Positions 45,530-54,756 are shown, numbered from the stretch's first letter. The stretch is DNA of 64,000 bases from Pirellulales bacterium (GCA_019694455.1 JAIBBY010000023.1:1-64000), one strand, 5' to 3'. Made by a program: numbers and translations. Notes: generated by a model not told the origin, from the letters alone.

Positions 45530-47458
45530 ATGGGGAGTTGGGTATTCGCCGTGCAGCGTCCCGGCGATCCGCGCCGCGCACCGCAGGAAGCGGTGCTGTT
45601 CAAAGACAAACAAGCGCGCGAGGATGAATACGCCGGCACGGCGGCCTTGGTGCGCGAAGTCCTGCAGAACGCCATCGACGCCGGGGCCGAGGGCGAAACG
45701 GTGCGCGTGCGGTTTGCGCTGCACGGTCCAGACGAGGCGCCACCCACCGACCGATTGGTCCACTATTTCGCGCGGCTGCGCGCGCCATTAGGAAAGAAGC
45801 TGGCATTTGCGGCCAATGGCGCGCCATCAGATCCTTGCCATTACTTGGTGTGCGAAGATTTTGGCACGCGCGGACTGGAAGGCGATCCTCGCCGCAAAGA
45901 TGATCCACCTGCCGGGGAGATTTCGCGACAAGACTTCTTCTGGTTCTGGCGAAACATCGGCATCAGCGGCAAATCAAACGACGATTTGGGGCGCTGGGGG
46001 CTGGGCAAGACGGTGTATCGCGCCGCCAGCCGCGCGGATTGCATGTTTGGTCTATCGATCCGCCGCTCCGATCGACAGCGTTCGCTGATGGGGCAGGCGG
46101 TGCTGCAGATTCATAAAGTCGACGGACAAGAATACGTGCCAGAAGGCTACTGGTGCGCCAATCGGCCGGACGATCCAATTCCACTCCCCATCGACGACCC
46201 GGCAGAACAAGAGCAGTTCGCCCGCGAGTGGCATTTGTCCCGCCGCGACGAACCGGGGCTATCGGTCGTGGCGCCATTCGTGCCCGCCGAATTGAAGGCC
46301 AGCCTCATTCTCAAGGCGGTGGCGATTCAGTTCTTTGCTCGCATATTGTGCGGCGATTTGGTGGTCGAGGTTTCCGGGCCCGATTTGCCGCCACAACAAC
46401 TCGACCGACATTCGCTCGCGGATATCTGCGATGGGATCGAATGGAATCCGAAAAAATCGGGAAAATGGAACCAGAAGCCGCCCGTGTCGTTCATCACAAA
46501 ATGCTTGAACTCTCCGCCCAGCGCGCAAACTGTGTTGCTCGGTGTTCACGCCGTGCCCAAGTGGAGCGATATCGAGTTTGCAGACGCCGATAAGGCGCGG
46601 CTTCAGGAACGATTCAAGAACGGCGAGTTGATCGGCGTGCGAGTTCGAATTGCGCTGCCGCGCCGCGAAGAACCGGCCGTCGAAGGACTGCTCGACGCCT
46701 ACTTGCGCCAGCGCGGTCCTGCCGATCGCTTTGAAAGCTACTTCGTGCGGGAAGGGATGACGATTGTCAAGCAGTCAGCGCGCGTGGGCAAGCACGGCGT
46801 CCAATCGTTGGTGATCGTCGACAAGGGGCCGCTCGCCGAGCTTTTGGGCGACACCGAAGGCCCATCGCATGAAGAGTGGGAGACTACCAGCGAACGCCCG
46901 AACGCAACTTGGAAGGTCTGGAAAGGGCGCGTGCATTTTGTCAGCAAGATGGTCGATTATTTGTACGACGCGCTGACGCCGCCGATCACCGAACCCAACT
47001 TTGATTTGCTGAGCGACTTCTTCGCCGTCGACGAGCGAGCCGCGCCGCAAAGACAGCCGCGCCCCGGCAACGACGATCCCCAATCCGCGCGGCTCGGCGA
47101 TTTAGAGCCCAGCCACAACTGGTATCGCATCCAGCAGCGGCAGGGAGGTTTTACCGTGTCGCACGCGCGTGACGCCGCGCTGCCAGAAAAAGCGCGCTTG
47201 CGCGTGTCGTGCGCCTACGACCTGGTGAGCGGCGATCCGCTACGACATTGGAGCCCATTCGACTTTGAGATTGGCACAGCCCCAGGACAGTTGCCGCCGC
47301 GCGGCGCGGGGGTCGAAGCCAAACGCAACAAGGGAAATGTGGTGACGCTCAACAATCTGCAACCAGAATTTCGCTTCGAAATCGACGGCTTCGACGAGCA
47401 TCGCGATTTGCTGGTGCGCGTCGATGATGTGTCGGCCGCGACGGAGGTCGAAGCATGA
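45530..47458 (+). CDS. GHKL-type ATPase, first gene of a three-gene system
   Basis: 642 residues. It carries the Bergerat fold motifs: N-box VREVLQNAIDAG (41-52, with Glu43, Asn47, Asp50), G1 box CEDFGTRG (108-115) and G2 box GRWGLGKTVYRAAS (154-167). This groups it with Hsp90/MutL/MORC/histidine-kinase ATPases, but there are no kinase, MutL or Hsp90 C-terminal features. The remaining 450 residues (for example SYFVREGMTIVKQSARVGKHGVQSLVIVDKGPLAELLG) form domains I do not recognise. ATG 45530 follows GAGGG. The stop overlaps the next gene in ATGA. The system has no helicase, nuclease or methylase next to it that I can see. Confidence 0.88.
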   Translation: MGSWVFAVQRPGDPRRAPQEAVLFKDKQAREDEYAGTAALVREVLQNAIDAGAEGETVRVRFALHGPDEAPPTDRLVHYFARLRAPLGKKLAFAANGAPSDPCHYLVCEDFGTRGLEGDPRRKDDPPAGEISRQDFFWFWRNIGISGKSNDDLGRWGLGKTVYRAASRADCMFGLSIRRSDRQRSLMGQAVLQIHKVDGQEYVPEGYWCANRPDDPIPLPIDDPAEQEQFAREWHLSRRDEPGLSVVAPFVPAELKASLILKAVAIQFFARILCGDLVVEVSGPDLPPQQLDRHSLADICDGIEWNPKKSGKWNQKPPVSFITKCLNSPPSAQTVLLGVHAVPKWSDIEFADADKARLQERFKNGELIGVRVRIALPRREEPAVEGLLDAYLRQRGPADRFESYFVREGMTIVKQSARVGKHGVQSLVIVDKGPLAELLGDTEGPSHEEWETTSERPNATWKVWKGRVHFVSKMVDYLYDALTPPITEPNFDLLSDFFAVDERAAPQRQPRPGNDDPQSARLGDLEPSHNWYRIQQRQGGFTVSHARDAALPEKARLRVSCAYDLVSGDPLRHWSPFDFEIGTAPGQLPPRGAGVEAKRNKGNVVTLNNLQPEFRFEIDGFDEHRDLLVRVDDVSAATEVEA

Positions 47459-48237
47459 TTAAGCGGGTCAACTTCACCGGCCGCAAGCGCGTGACGCGGC
47501 AGCATGTGAAAATCGAGTTGCTTGACGGGGCGCCCCGTTCGTTCAACGCCCAGGTCGACTTGAACGGGACGCAATTTCCGCCCGGCGCCGCCGTGTTTCT
47601 GGAAGCCACCTGCGCCGGCTCGAATCGCGTGCTCCGATTTCCGGCGGGCGCCACCGGCGACGACATGTTGGCCGCGCATGGCGAACTGACCGGTCTGGAG
47701 TCGAAACGCATCATCTTCTCGCTCAAGATTGTCGATCAACAGCAGCGTTTTGGCCGTTTGCTCGGCGTCTCCGACGGCATTCAGGTGGAGCGTTCTGGCG
47801 ACGACACCATCAGCGGCCGGCGCGGCATTTTGGCCATTGAGCCAAGCGACTCCTTGGGCCATCGACTCTGGGCGTTGGAGTTCAAAGACCAGTACGTCAG
47901 CTTGCTGGTCAACCGCGACGTGCCCGAGTTGGCCGAGCGCGCCGGATCGGACGCGCTTTTCTACGCGATCGTCTTTCCCGAGGCGATGCGGCAGGTGCTG
48001 CATCAGGCGATCGAAGAGAATCGTAGCTCGGAGGAGGACGACAAAGACCATTGGGCGGTCGCCTGGCTCAATTTTGGCCGCGATCTGCACCCGATGCGCG
48101 AGCCGTCGCCGGAAATGGGCGACGGCGATGCCCGCGAGGAGTGGATCGCCGACGTGGTCGAGGCCTTTTGCCAGAAGCACGACCTGAAAACTCGCTATCG
48201 CGAGGCAGCCGCCGCGCTGAACGAGGGCGAGTCATGA
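47455..48237 (+). CDS. Second gene of the GHKL three-gene system, unknown
   Basis: 260 residues beginning MIKRVNFTGRKRVTRQHVKIELLDG. The first half is beta-rich (NFTGRKRV, FNAQVDLNGTQFPPGAAVFLEATCAGSNRVLRFPAG); the second half has DQYVSLLVNRDVPELAERAGSDALFYAIVFPEAMRQVL and an acidic, helical tail. No catalytic motif is recognised, nor a signal peptide or TM helix, so it is probably cytoplasmic. The ATGA overlaps on both sides imply tight coupled translation with the ATPase and third gene, so the three products are likely made in fixed ratio and act together. Confidence 0.8.
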   Translation: MIKRVNFTGRKRVTRQHVKIELLDGAPRSFNAQVDLNGTQFPPGAAVFLEATCAGSNRVLRFPAGATGDDMLAAHGELTGLESKRIIFSLKIVDQQQRFGRLLGVSDGIQVERSGDDTISGRRGILAIEPSDSLGHRLWALEFKDQYVSLLVNRDVPELAERAGSDALFYAIVFPEAMRQVLHQAIEENRSSEEDDKDHWAVAWLNFGRDLHPMREPSPEMGDGDAREEWIADVVEAFCQKHDLKTRYREAAAALNEGES

Positions 48238-48968
48238 GACTGCGGCAATTCAACCAGCAAGGCATCGAGGCCTTTCGCCGTTTCCTGGCCGAGTGCCGGC
48301 AAACACCAGCGACACTCGTGCCAACCGCGCTGTTAGAAGACGACTCGATGACCGAACTGGTCAGGCCGAGCATCGAAGTGGCGCCACGCCAATTCGCCAA
48401 CAAGAGGGAGGCGGCGGAATATCTGACCGCCCTGCTGGCGCCATTGCCGGCACACGAGGTGGAGGCCAATGCCGGCCTCTGGACCTGGCTCACGCTGTTC
48501 TACTTTGAAGGAGTGTGCCCGGCCAGCGACAATCGGCGCATCGTCAAGAACGATTACCGCTACATCTATGAGCCAAATAACACACGGCACTACTATCGCC
48601 ATTTGCTATGCATCGCCTGGCGCATTCTTCAGATCGCTCCGGTCTACAATCGGTTGTTCCTGGTCGGTCCCGTTTCAAAACTAGAAAAGTCGACTGAAGA
48701 GGTGATGAAGCGGCTGTTCCTGACTCGGATTCCTTGTATTTTCGAAGTCATCGACAGGCTCTATTGGGATCCCGTGACGGGTCGCCAGCGCAGACGAATC
48801 GTGGATACAAAGCCGCAACGAGGTGATTTGCGACACCGCTTGCCCGCCATGATTCGCCAGCTTGAAAAGACGTACGACCTGCAAAGCCTCAGCGCCGATC
48901 AATTGATCGAGTTGCTGGGCTCCGAGTTTCAGCCGCCACAGGCGGAGCCGATGGCGCTGGCCAGTTAG
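48234..48968 (+). CDS. Third gene of the GHKL three-gene system (possibly DUF6339-like)
   Basis: 244 residues starting MRLRQFNQQGIEAFRRFLAE. Helical, with WTWLTLFYFEGVCPASDNRR, DYRYIYEPNNTRHYYRHLLCIAWRI, EVIDRLYWDPVTGRQRR, and LEKTYDLQSLSADQLIELLGSEF near the end. From memory this resembles the protein family called DUF6339, found in some bacterial accessory loci; the match is not checked. No nuclease motif is evident. The ATG at 48234 overlaps the previous stop (ATGA); the frame is open further upstream but that would overlap the second gene by nearly 190 bases. Confidence 0.82.
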   Translation: MRLRQFNQQGIEAFRRFLAECRQTPATLVPTALLEDDSMTELVRPSIEVAPRQFANKREAAEYLTALLAPLPAHEVEANAGLWTWLTLFYFEGVCPASDNRRIVKNDYRYIYEPNNTRHYYRHLLCIAWRILQIAPVYNRLFLVGPVSKLEKSTEEVMKRLFLTRIPCIFEVIDRLYWDPVTGRQRRRIVDTKPQRGDLRHRLPAMIRQLEKTYDLQSLSADQLIELLGSEFQPPQAEPMALAS

Positions 48969-49055
48969 CCCGCGCGTTTGCACTCCTTTTGACCACCCGC
49001 CACAATCAGCGCGGCGAGGCGGGCATCGTTCACACTTTGGCACGGGAAGGCGCCG

Positions 49056-49820
49056 ATGGCTGAGACAGACCGGTTGGATGTGATCGCGGTCGGGGCGCAT
49101 CCCGACGATGTCGAAATCGCCTGCGGCGGCACGTTGGCCAAGTTGGTGCGGCAAGGATACCGGGTCGGCATCATCGACCTGACCGATGGCGAGCCAACCC
49201 CCGGCTCGCCCGGCCCCGAGGCGCGACTGGCCGAGGCCGAGCGCGCGGCGCAGACATTGGGCGTGCATACACGGGTGCAACTGGGGCTGCCAAATCGGCG
49301 GCTGTTCGACACCTTTGAAGCCCGCGTGGCGCTGGCCAAAGAGTTTCGCCGTTATCGCCCCAAGCTGGTGCTGGGTTTTGGCGAAAAGACACCGCTCGCC
49401 TCGCCCGACCATTGGCAGGCGATGCAAATCACGGACGCGGCCATCTTTTATTCGCGGCTGTCGAAGTGGGAGCACTATTTCGACGATCTGCCGGTCCACA
49501 CCATTGCGATGCAACTCTATTACACGTTGGCGTTCAGTTCGCGCGAAATCACCGACATGGCCAGTCATCTGGTGGTCGACATCGGCGACACGATCGACCA
49601 GAAGATGGAAAGCATCCGCTGCTACCAGACGCAGTTTCCGCCCGAGAAGGCGCATGTGATCGAGCGCGTGAAGGCCTTCGCAATGCAGCAAGGTTTCACA
49701 GCGGGCTACTCCGCAGGGGAGATGTTCGGCAGCCCACGACTCTTGGGCACGCGCGACCTGATGCACTTTTTGTTTGGGCTGAAGCCGGGAGACGAGCCGC
49801 GCAAGCCGGACGTGCGGTGA
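49056..49820 (+). CDS. PIG-L/LmbE-family deacetylase, BshB1-like
   Basis: 254 residues. The motif AHPDDVE (14-20) is followed by [29 protein letters not shown] and LGLPNRRLF, a plan close to BshB1, which deacetylates GlcNAc-malate in bacillithiol synthesis. The second zinc-site His lies in [12 protein letters not shown]. The C-terminal [20 protein letters not shown] is typical of this subgroup. Whether this organism makes bacillithiol cannot be judged; bshA and bshC are not in the window. It lies 87 bases after the GHKL system on the same strand. Its ATG follows GAAGGCGCCG. Confidence 0.9.
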   Translation: MAETDRLDVIAVGAHPDDVEIACGGTLAKLVRQGYRVGIIDLTDGEPTPGSPGPEARLAEAERAAQTLGVHTRVQLGLPNRRLFDTFEARVALAKEFRRYRPKLVLGFGEKTPLASPDHWQAMQITDAAIFYSRLSKWEHYFDDLPVHTIAMQLYYTLAFSSREITDMASHLVVDIGDTIDQKMESIRCYQTQFPPEKAHVIERVKAFAMQQGFTAGYSAGEMFGSPRLLGTRDLMHFLFGLKPGDEPRKPDVR

Positions 49821-49877
49821 GAGTAGTGGCTGGTGGCGAGTGGCTAGAACTCCGGTCGGAACATCCCCGCCGGGCGC

Positions 49878-51287
49878 TCAGAATTGAAAATAAAGAAATG
49901 GCGAGTTGGCGTGGCCGGCCATAATGGCCAGACAGGCGCCAAAGGTGACCGCCAGCGCCAGGCCATGGCGGTCGCTCCAGCGGAAGTCGCGGTGGATGTC
50001 CTCCGCGTTGGGACCGAGCATCGCCCAAGAAACCGCGATGGCCAACAGCGTTGTCCAGGCGAGTGGATCGCCGATGAGCAGTCCGCCACGCGGAAGAAAC
50101 ATGGTGTTCAGCAGATTGGCGGCCATGTTGAGGTCGGTGGATCGGAACAGGACCCAGCCGACAAGCACGAGCGCGAACGTGGCGAGCTGACGCGCCGCCG
50201 ACGGCAATCGGTCCCACGGCGCGGCGGCAAGGTGATAGGCAATCAGCAGGGCGCCGTGATAGGCGCCCCACAGCACAAAGGTCCAGTTGGCGCCGTGCCA
50301 CAGGCCGCCCAACAGCATCGTGATCAGCAGATTGCGGAACGTGGCGGAGCGGCCGTATCGATTGCCTCCCAACGGGATGTACAAATAATCGCGCAGGAAC
50401 AGCGACAAAGAGATGTGCCAGCGGCGCCAAAAATCGGAGGGATCGAGCGCTTTGTAGGGGGAGTTGAAGTTTAGCGGGATGCGCAGGCCGAAGAGATAAC
50501 CGAGGCCGATCGCCATGTCGCTGTAGCCGCAAAAGTCAAAATAAAGCTGCATGCTATAGCCGATCATGGCCAGCCACGCGCCCGCCGTCGACAACTCTTG
50601 ATATTGAGCGAGCGCGGGATCGACCAGATTGGCCAGCGCGTCGGCCAGCAACACTTTCTCGGCCAGGCCATACACAAAATACGAGATGCCCAACGGCAGC
50701 CAGCGAGCGCGATCGGCGGAGCCGAGGTTCTCCAGGTCTTGCTCGATCTGTCGAAAGCGGACAATCGGGCCGGCGACCAATTGCGAGAACAGCGAAACGT
50801 ACGCCGAAAACTCAAACAAATTGCGCGTAGGTCGAATCGTGCCACGATAGGCGTCGACGATGTAGCTGATCGTGTGAAAGGTGTAGAACGAGATGCCCAC
50901 GGGCAGCACGATCTCAGGAATCGCGACGTGATACGAATAGCCGAGGCTCTGGGCCACGTCGACCACACTTTCCAGCAAGAATCGGGTGTACTTGAAAAAC
51001 CCCAGCAGCAACAAGTCGACCGTGATCGGGATGATCAGAATGACGTTCCGCGCGCGCTGTGTCTTGGCGAACAAGAACCCTAGTCCCGCCGTGTAGCTGA
51101 CCAGCGTGGAGAAAGCCATCAGCAAGCAAAAACGGGGATCCCAATACCCGTAGAAGACATAGCCGGTCACGGTCAGCCAAACATAGCGCGACGATGCCGA
51201 GCGCAGCGACCAAAACACCAGGTAAGCGACTGGCAGAAAGCCGAACAGAAAGATGTAGCTGTTGAAGAGCAAAGGACGGCGGCCCAA
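49878..51287 (-). CDS. MBOAT-family O-acyltransferase (AlgI-like)
   Basis: 469 residues with about 11 TM helices. It starts near LLFNSYIFLFGFLPVAYLVFW, as AlgI-like proteins do, and has the hallmark sequences DYLYIPLGGNRYG and MLLGGLWHGANWTFVLWGAYHG, with the catalytic His of MBOATs. It should transfer acetyl groups across the membrane to an exported polysaccharide. The start is ambiguous: a TTG at 51287 or an in-frame TTG at 51272 beginning LLFNSY; no strong ribosome binding site. It follows the SGNH-like gene by 12 bases. Confidence 0.92.
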   Translation of the reverse strand: MGRRPLLFNSYIFLFGFLPVAYLVFWSLRSASSRYVWLTVTGYVFYGYWDPRFCLLMAFSTLVSYTAGLGFLFAKTQRARNVILIIPITVDLLLLGFFKYTRFLLESVVDVAQSLGYSYHVAIPEIVLPVGISFYTFHTISYIVDAYRGTIRPTRNLFEFSAYVSLFSQLVAGPIVRFRQIEQDLENLGSADRARWLPLGISYFVYGLAEKVLLADALANLVDPALAQYQELSTAGAWLAMIGYSMQLYFDFCGYSDMAIGLGYLFGLRIPLNFNSPYKALDPSDFWRRWHISLSLFLRDYLYIPLGGNRYGRSATFRNLLITMLLGGLWHGANWTFVLWGAYHGALLIAYHLAAAPWDRLPSAARQLATFALVLVGWVLFRSTDLNMAANLLNTMFLPRGGLLIGDPLAWTTLLAIAVSWAMLGPNAEDIHRDFRWSDRHGLALAVTFGACLAIMAGHANSPFLYFQF

Positions 51288-51299
51288 TCGCGTGTGAGA

Positions 51300-52397
51300 C
51301 TATGGTCGCGCTGACGGCAATTGCTTGCTCAGCGAAGAGAGCGACTGATCAAGAAGTTGGGCGACGCGCTCGGCGCCTTGGTCCGTGAAGTGCGCCAGAT
51401 CGGCGAAGTAGCGCGCCTGACCGCTCAGGGCGGCGTCGATGTCGGCGAGCGAATATCCGCTGCGCGCAGCGAACTGGCGCAGGCGCTGATTGCCCGCCAC
51501 GTGAAATTGCGCGTGCGTGGCGGCAGTGGCGCGCGGCAGGTGGACTCGACCACTCTCGAACTGGCGTAGTTCCGCTGGCGAGAATGGCGGCAATGCGTCA
51601 ACGGCATGGGTGCACAGCACCACCCGGCCGCCGGCGGCGACTATTTGTTCGCAGAGCATGCGCACATGCGACTCGAACAGGTCGAGTCGATCGAGAGGCG
51701 GCGATTCAAACAGCCAATCGACTGGCTTGTTGGCGATCTGAGCGGCAATCGCTCGTTGGTCGAGCCAATCCTGCGCGAACTGTGGAACATCGACCAGGTC
51801 GCGCAAGCGACCAACGAAGCGCGATTGAAATTTCGGCGGCGGCAAGAACAATCGGTAGTTGGCTTTGCTGCCCACGTCGGGCGGTATGTCGCTCAGATAA
51901 AACAAGGGCGAGGCGTAAACAATCACGATCGCGGGCCGAAAGCGACCGACCCAATTTCGCCAATATCCGTTCATGGCGCCGACCGTCATGCCGGTCACCG
52001 ACGCGTTCACCACTTCGTAGTCGCCGTGCTGGCGCAGAAGCGTGTCGAGTTGAGCCGGAAACTCCTTGCCGGGCGACTCGAAGAGTCCAAAGGCCTCGGA
52101 GGCGCTGAGGACCATTACGCGATCGACGCCGCTGGCGGGGATCAGTGACAGTTCAGGGGCATTGAAGCCCCAGCGATTGAGTCGCCAGCGTTTATACGCG
52201 CCATGTGGTGTGCCATGCCTCCCGCGCGCGTCGATAATCTGCAGATCGCGTTCGGGATCGGGAGACGCATTGAGGCGAACTCCTTGCCGCAAATAGTCAT
52301 CCAGGCGCGCCACGATTTCGGCGGAGGCGAGCGTCAGAAATATGATTGCGGCCGCGTTCAGCAAGGGCCGCACGGAGAAGCGCATAAACTGTCCCAT
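51300..52397 (-). CDS. SGNH-like membrane-anchored partner of the MBOAT enzyme
   Basis: 365 residues. An N-terminal TM helix (LLNAAAIIFLTLASAEIVARL) is followed by an SGNH/GDSL-like domain. Block I is degenerate (MVLSASEAFGLFE, with the serine kept), Asn is in VVNASVTGMT, and the C-terminal DLAHFTDQGAERVAQLL gives the Asp-x-x-His of the catalytic dyad. AlgJ/AlgX-type proteins with this fold work with AlgI-type acyltransferases in O-acetylation of polymers. ATG 52397 is used; a second ATG at 52385 with GGGA upstream is also possible. It is 12 bases before the MBOAT gene. Confidence 0.8.
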   Translation of the reverse strand: MGQFMRFSVRPLLNAAAIIFLTLASAEIVARLDDYLRQGVRLNASPDPERDLQIIDARGRHGTPHGAYKRWRLNRWGFNAPELSLIPASGVDRVMVLSASEAFGLFESPGKEFPAQLDTLLRQHGDYEVVNASVTGMTVGAMNGYWRNWVGRFRPAIVIVYASPLFYLSDIPPDVGSKANYRLFLPPPKFQSRFVGRLRDLVDVPQFAQDWLDQRAIAAQIANKPVDWLFESPPLDRLDLFESHVRMLCEQIVAAGGRVVLCTHAVDALPPFSPAELRQFESGRVHLPRATAATHAQFHVAGNQRLRQFAARSGYSLADIDAALSGQARYFADLAHFTDQGAERVAQLLDQSLSSLSKQLPSARP

Positions 52398-52567
52398 CAA
52401 TTCTCGCGCGCCGGCCGCGAGAACCTGCCTGCACTGCGCATGGGATGAAAAGAACAGTCAACCACAGTATTCGATCGACCAATCCACCGCAAATGATCGC
52501 CCGCAGCTTCCGTTTTTCGCTGGCTGCGCTGCCGCAAAAGTGTCGAGGTTTCCCACCGCCGGGCCGC

Positions 52568-53569
52568 TCACTCACCGCGATAAATGTGGCGGCCCAGCGC
52601 GTTCTTCTTTGACGTCACCGGGCCGTCACCGGTGTCGCTGGCCAGCGCTTGCGTGAACATGTGGAACTTGGCGTCGATATCGTCGGCGTAGCGCACCAAC
52701 AGCGCCTCGGGGGTCATCGGCGGCTTGGGGGCGCCGTACTCGGGCGTTTCGTGGTGCGACAGTAAAACGTGCTCCAGCCGCAGCAATAGCTCAGGCTCGA
52801 TGTCGCGCCCGGCCGCGGCCTCGCGCACCAGGTCCCGCCCCTGCACGATGTGGCCGATCAGATGGCCAGGCGCCGTGAGCTCGGCGCCGAGCGGCGTCGG
52901 CGCTAGCTCGCGCAGTTTGCCGATATCGTGCAATAGCGCGCCGACCACGACCAGATCGCGATCGAGCGGCGGGCGCAGGTCGGGATATTGCGCCAAGTAA
53001 CGATCGGCCAGAAAAATCGCCGTCGTCAGCGTGCTGTGCGTGTGCTCGAGCCAACCACCGGCGTAGGCGTGGTGCAGCCGCTCCGAGGCGGGCAGCGCGC
53101 AAATCGCCTCGCGATGTTCGGTCAGCAGGTCGACCGCCAGCGACTGCAGCTCGGGCCGGCGAATCTCCGTCTCCGCCACTCGCAACAACTCGGCGTGCAG
53201 CGCCTCGACATCGAAGCGCGACCGCGGACGGCACATCGCCGGGTCGAAGCCGTCGGCGCGGTCGGCGTCGGTGATCTGGCGAATCCGCTCGATGTCGAGC
53301 TGGGGACCGTAATTGGTTTGGCGATAGGCGGCGCGCAGCTTGTAAAAGGCGCCCACGGTCCAGTTCGCCGCGCAGTCGGCGGCATGCGGCGACTCGGCCC
53401 AGATCGGAAAACTCACCTCGCGCGCGTGATCGCGAAAGGCGACGCGGCAATAGCGCTTGCCGTCGCGCGTGGTCAGCTCCTCCTTGGCCGACAACAGCGC
53501 GAATAGATCGGCCTCCTGGCCAGGGACCAGTTGCGACAAAGGCACAATGGCGATCGAACGCGCGGACAT
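52568..53569 (-). CDS. YhaM-like 3'-5' exoribonuclease (OB-fold plus HD domain)
   Basis: 333 residues. The N-terminal OB-like region (to about 120) contains LTTRDGKRYCRVAFRDHAREVSFPIWAES. The HD domain follows, with YAGGWLEHTHS, the metal-binding HD in GALLHDIGKL, and later HVLLSHHETPEYGAPKPPMTPEALLVRYADDIDAKFHMF. This layout is that of YhaM, a 3'-5' exoribonuclease of Firmicutes. The ATG at 53569 has a strong ribosome binding site (GGAGGGG). It is 13 bases after galE. Confidence 0.9.
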   Translation of the reverse strand: MSARSIAIVPLSQLVPGQEADLFALLSAKEELTTRDGKRYCRVAFRDHAREVSFPIWAESPHAADCAANWTVGAFYKLRAAYRQTNYGPQLDIERIRQITDADRADGFDPAMCRPRSRFDVEALHAELLRVAETEIRRPELQSLAVDLLTEHREAICALPASERLHHAYAGGWLEHTHSTLTTAIFLADRYLAQYPDLRPPLDRDLVVVGALLHDIGKLRELAPTPLGAELTAPGHLIGHIVQGRDLVREAAAGRDIEPELLLRLEHVLLSHHETPEYGAPKPPMTPEALLVRYADDIDAKFHMFTQALASDTGDGPVTSKKNALGRHIYRGE

Positions 53570-53582
53570 GGCGCCCCTCCGT

Positions 53583-54566
53583 CTAGTCGTCGTAGCCGCG
53601 TGGATGCGATTGATGCCAGCGCCAGGCGCTGGCGACGATCTCGTCGAGTTCGGTGTAGCGCGGCCGCCAACCCAGCGACTGCCGCGCCAAGCTCGCATCG
53701 GCGATCAGCTCTGGCGGATCGCCGGGGCGGCGCGGACCGATGGCGACCGGGATGGAGTGGCCCGTCACGCGGCGGCACGACTCGATCACCGCGCGCACGC
53801 TGGCGCCGCTTCCGCTGCCCAAATTCATTTGCAGGCCGACGCCGGGCGCCAGCTTTTCCAGCGCCAACAGATGCGCGGCCGCCAGATCGTCGACATGCAC
53901 ATAATCGCGCACGCAGGTGCCGTCGGGCGTGGGATAGTCGTCGCCAAAAATGGTGATGGCGTCGCGCTGTCCCAGCGCAACCTGGAGCACCAGCGGAATC
54001 AAATGCGTCTCGGGGTCATGGTCTTCGCCAATATCGCCAGCGGCCGCCGCGCCGGCCGCGTTGAAGTAGCGCAGCGCCGCGTACGACAAACCATAAGCGG
54101 CGGCGTAATCGGCCAGGGCGCGCTCGATCACCAGTTTGGTGAAGCCATAGGGGTTGATCGGCCGCTGCGGCGTCGACTCGGCGATTGGCACGCGCTCGGG
54201 CGCGCCATAGGTGGCGGTGGTGCTGGAGAAGACGATCTTGGAGACGCCGGCGGAGCGCATCGCGTCCAGCAGCGTCAGCGCCGCTACGACGTTGTTTTGA
54301 TAGTAGCGCGCCGGATCGGTCACTGACTCGCCCACAAGCGCAAAGGCGGCAAAGTGCATCACGGCTTCGATCCGCCGCTCGCGGAGCGCAGCCTCCAGGC
54401 GCGGACGGTCGGCCAGGTCGCCTTCGATCAACCGGCCAGCCGCCACCGCCGCAGGGTGCCCTTGCGAGAGGTTGTCATAAACCCACACCTCGTGGCCTTG
54501 TTGCGCGAGATAGCGAGCGGCGTGGCTGCCGACATAGCCGGCGCCGCCAACCACGAGTATGTTCAC
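53583..54566 (-). CDS. galE: UDP-glucose 4-epimerase
   Basis: 327 residues. The Rossmann motif GGAGYVGSH is at 7-15, then the catalytic serine-threonine stretch SSTTATYG, Tyr-x-x-x-Lys in NPYGFTK, and the RYFNAAGA and GTCVRDYVHVDDLA blocks. It interconverts UDP-glucose and UDP-galactose with bound NAD+, supplying sugars for surface polysaccharides. The start is a GTG (54566), as no ATG precedes the first strand; GGGGGA lies 13 bases upstream. The gene lies 13 bases before the YhaM-like gene. Confidence 0.94.
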   Translation of the reverse strand: MNILVVGGAGYVGSHAARYLAQQGHEVWVYDNLSQGHPAAVAAGRLIEGDLADRPRLEAALRERRIEAVMHFAAFALVGESVTDPARYYQNNVVAALTLLDAMRSAGVSKIVFSSTTATYGAPERVPIAESTPQRPINPYGFTKLVIERALADYAAAYGLSYAALRYFNAAGAAAAGDIGEDHDPETHLIPLVLQVALGQRDAITIFGDDYPTPDGTCVRDYVHVDDLAAAHLLALEKLAPGVGLQMNLGSGSGASVRAVIESCRRVTGHSIPVAIGPRRPGDPPELIADASLARQSLGWRPRYTELDEIVASAWRWHQSHPRGYDD

Positions 54567-54756
54567 GTGAGAAAGTCCCCCGGCCAATAAACCATAACGA
54601 ACAGGCAGAATATAGCGTCGTTGGCGACGTCGCGGGGGGCAAGTGCGGCGCCGGCGAAAAAGGGCCGTCCATTCCCTGCCCGACGGTGGTCGATGAGAAG
54701 GGTACGGCGGATGGCGCCAACTCCCCCAGTGGGGCCAAAACTCCCGAGACGCAGCG

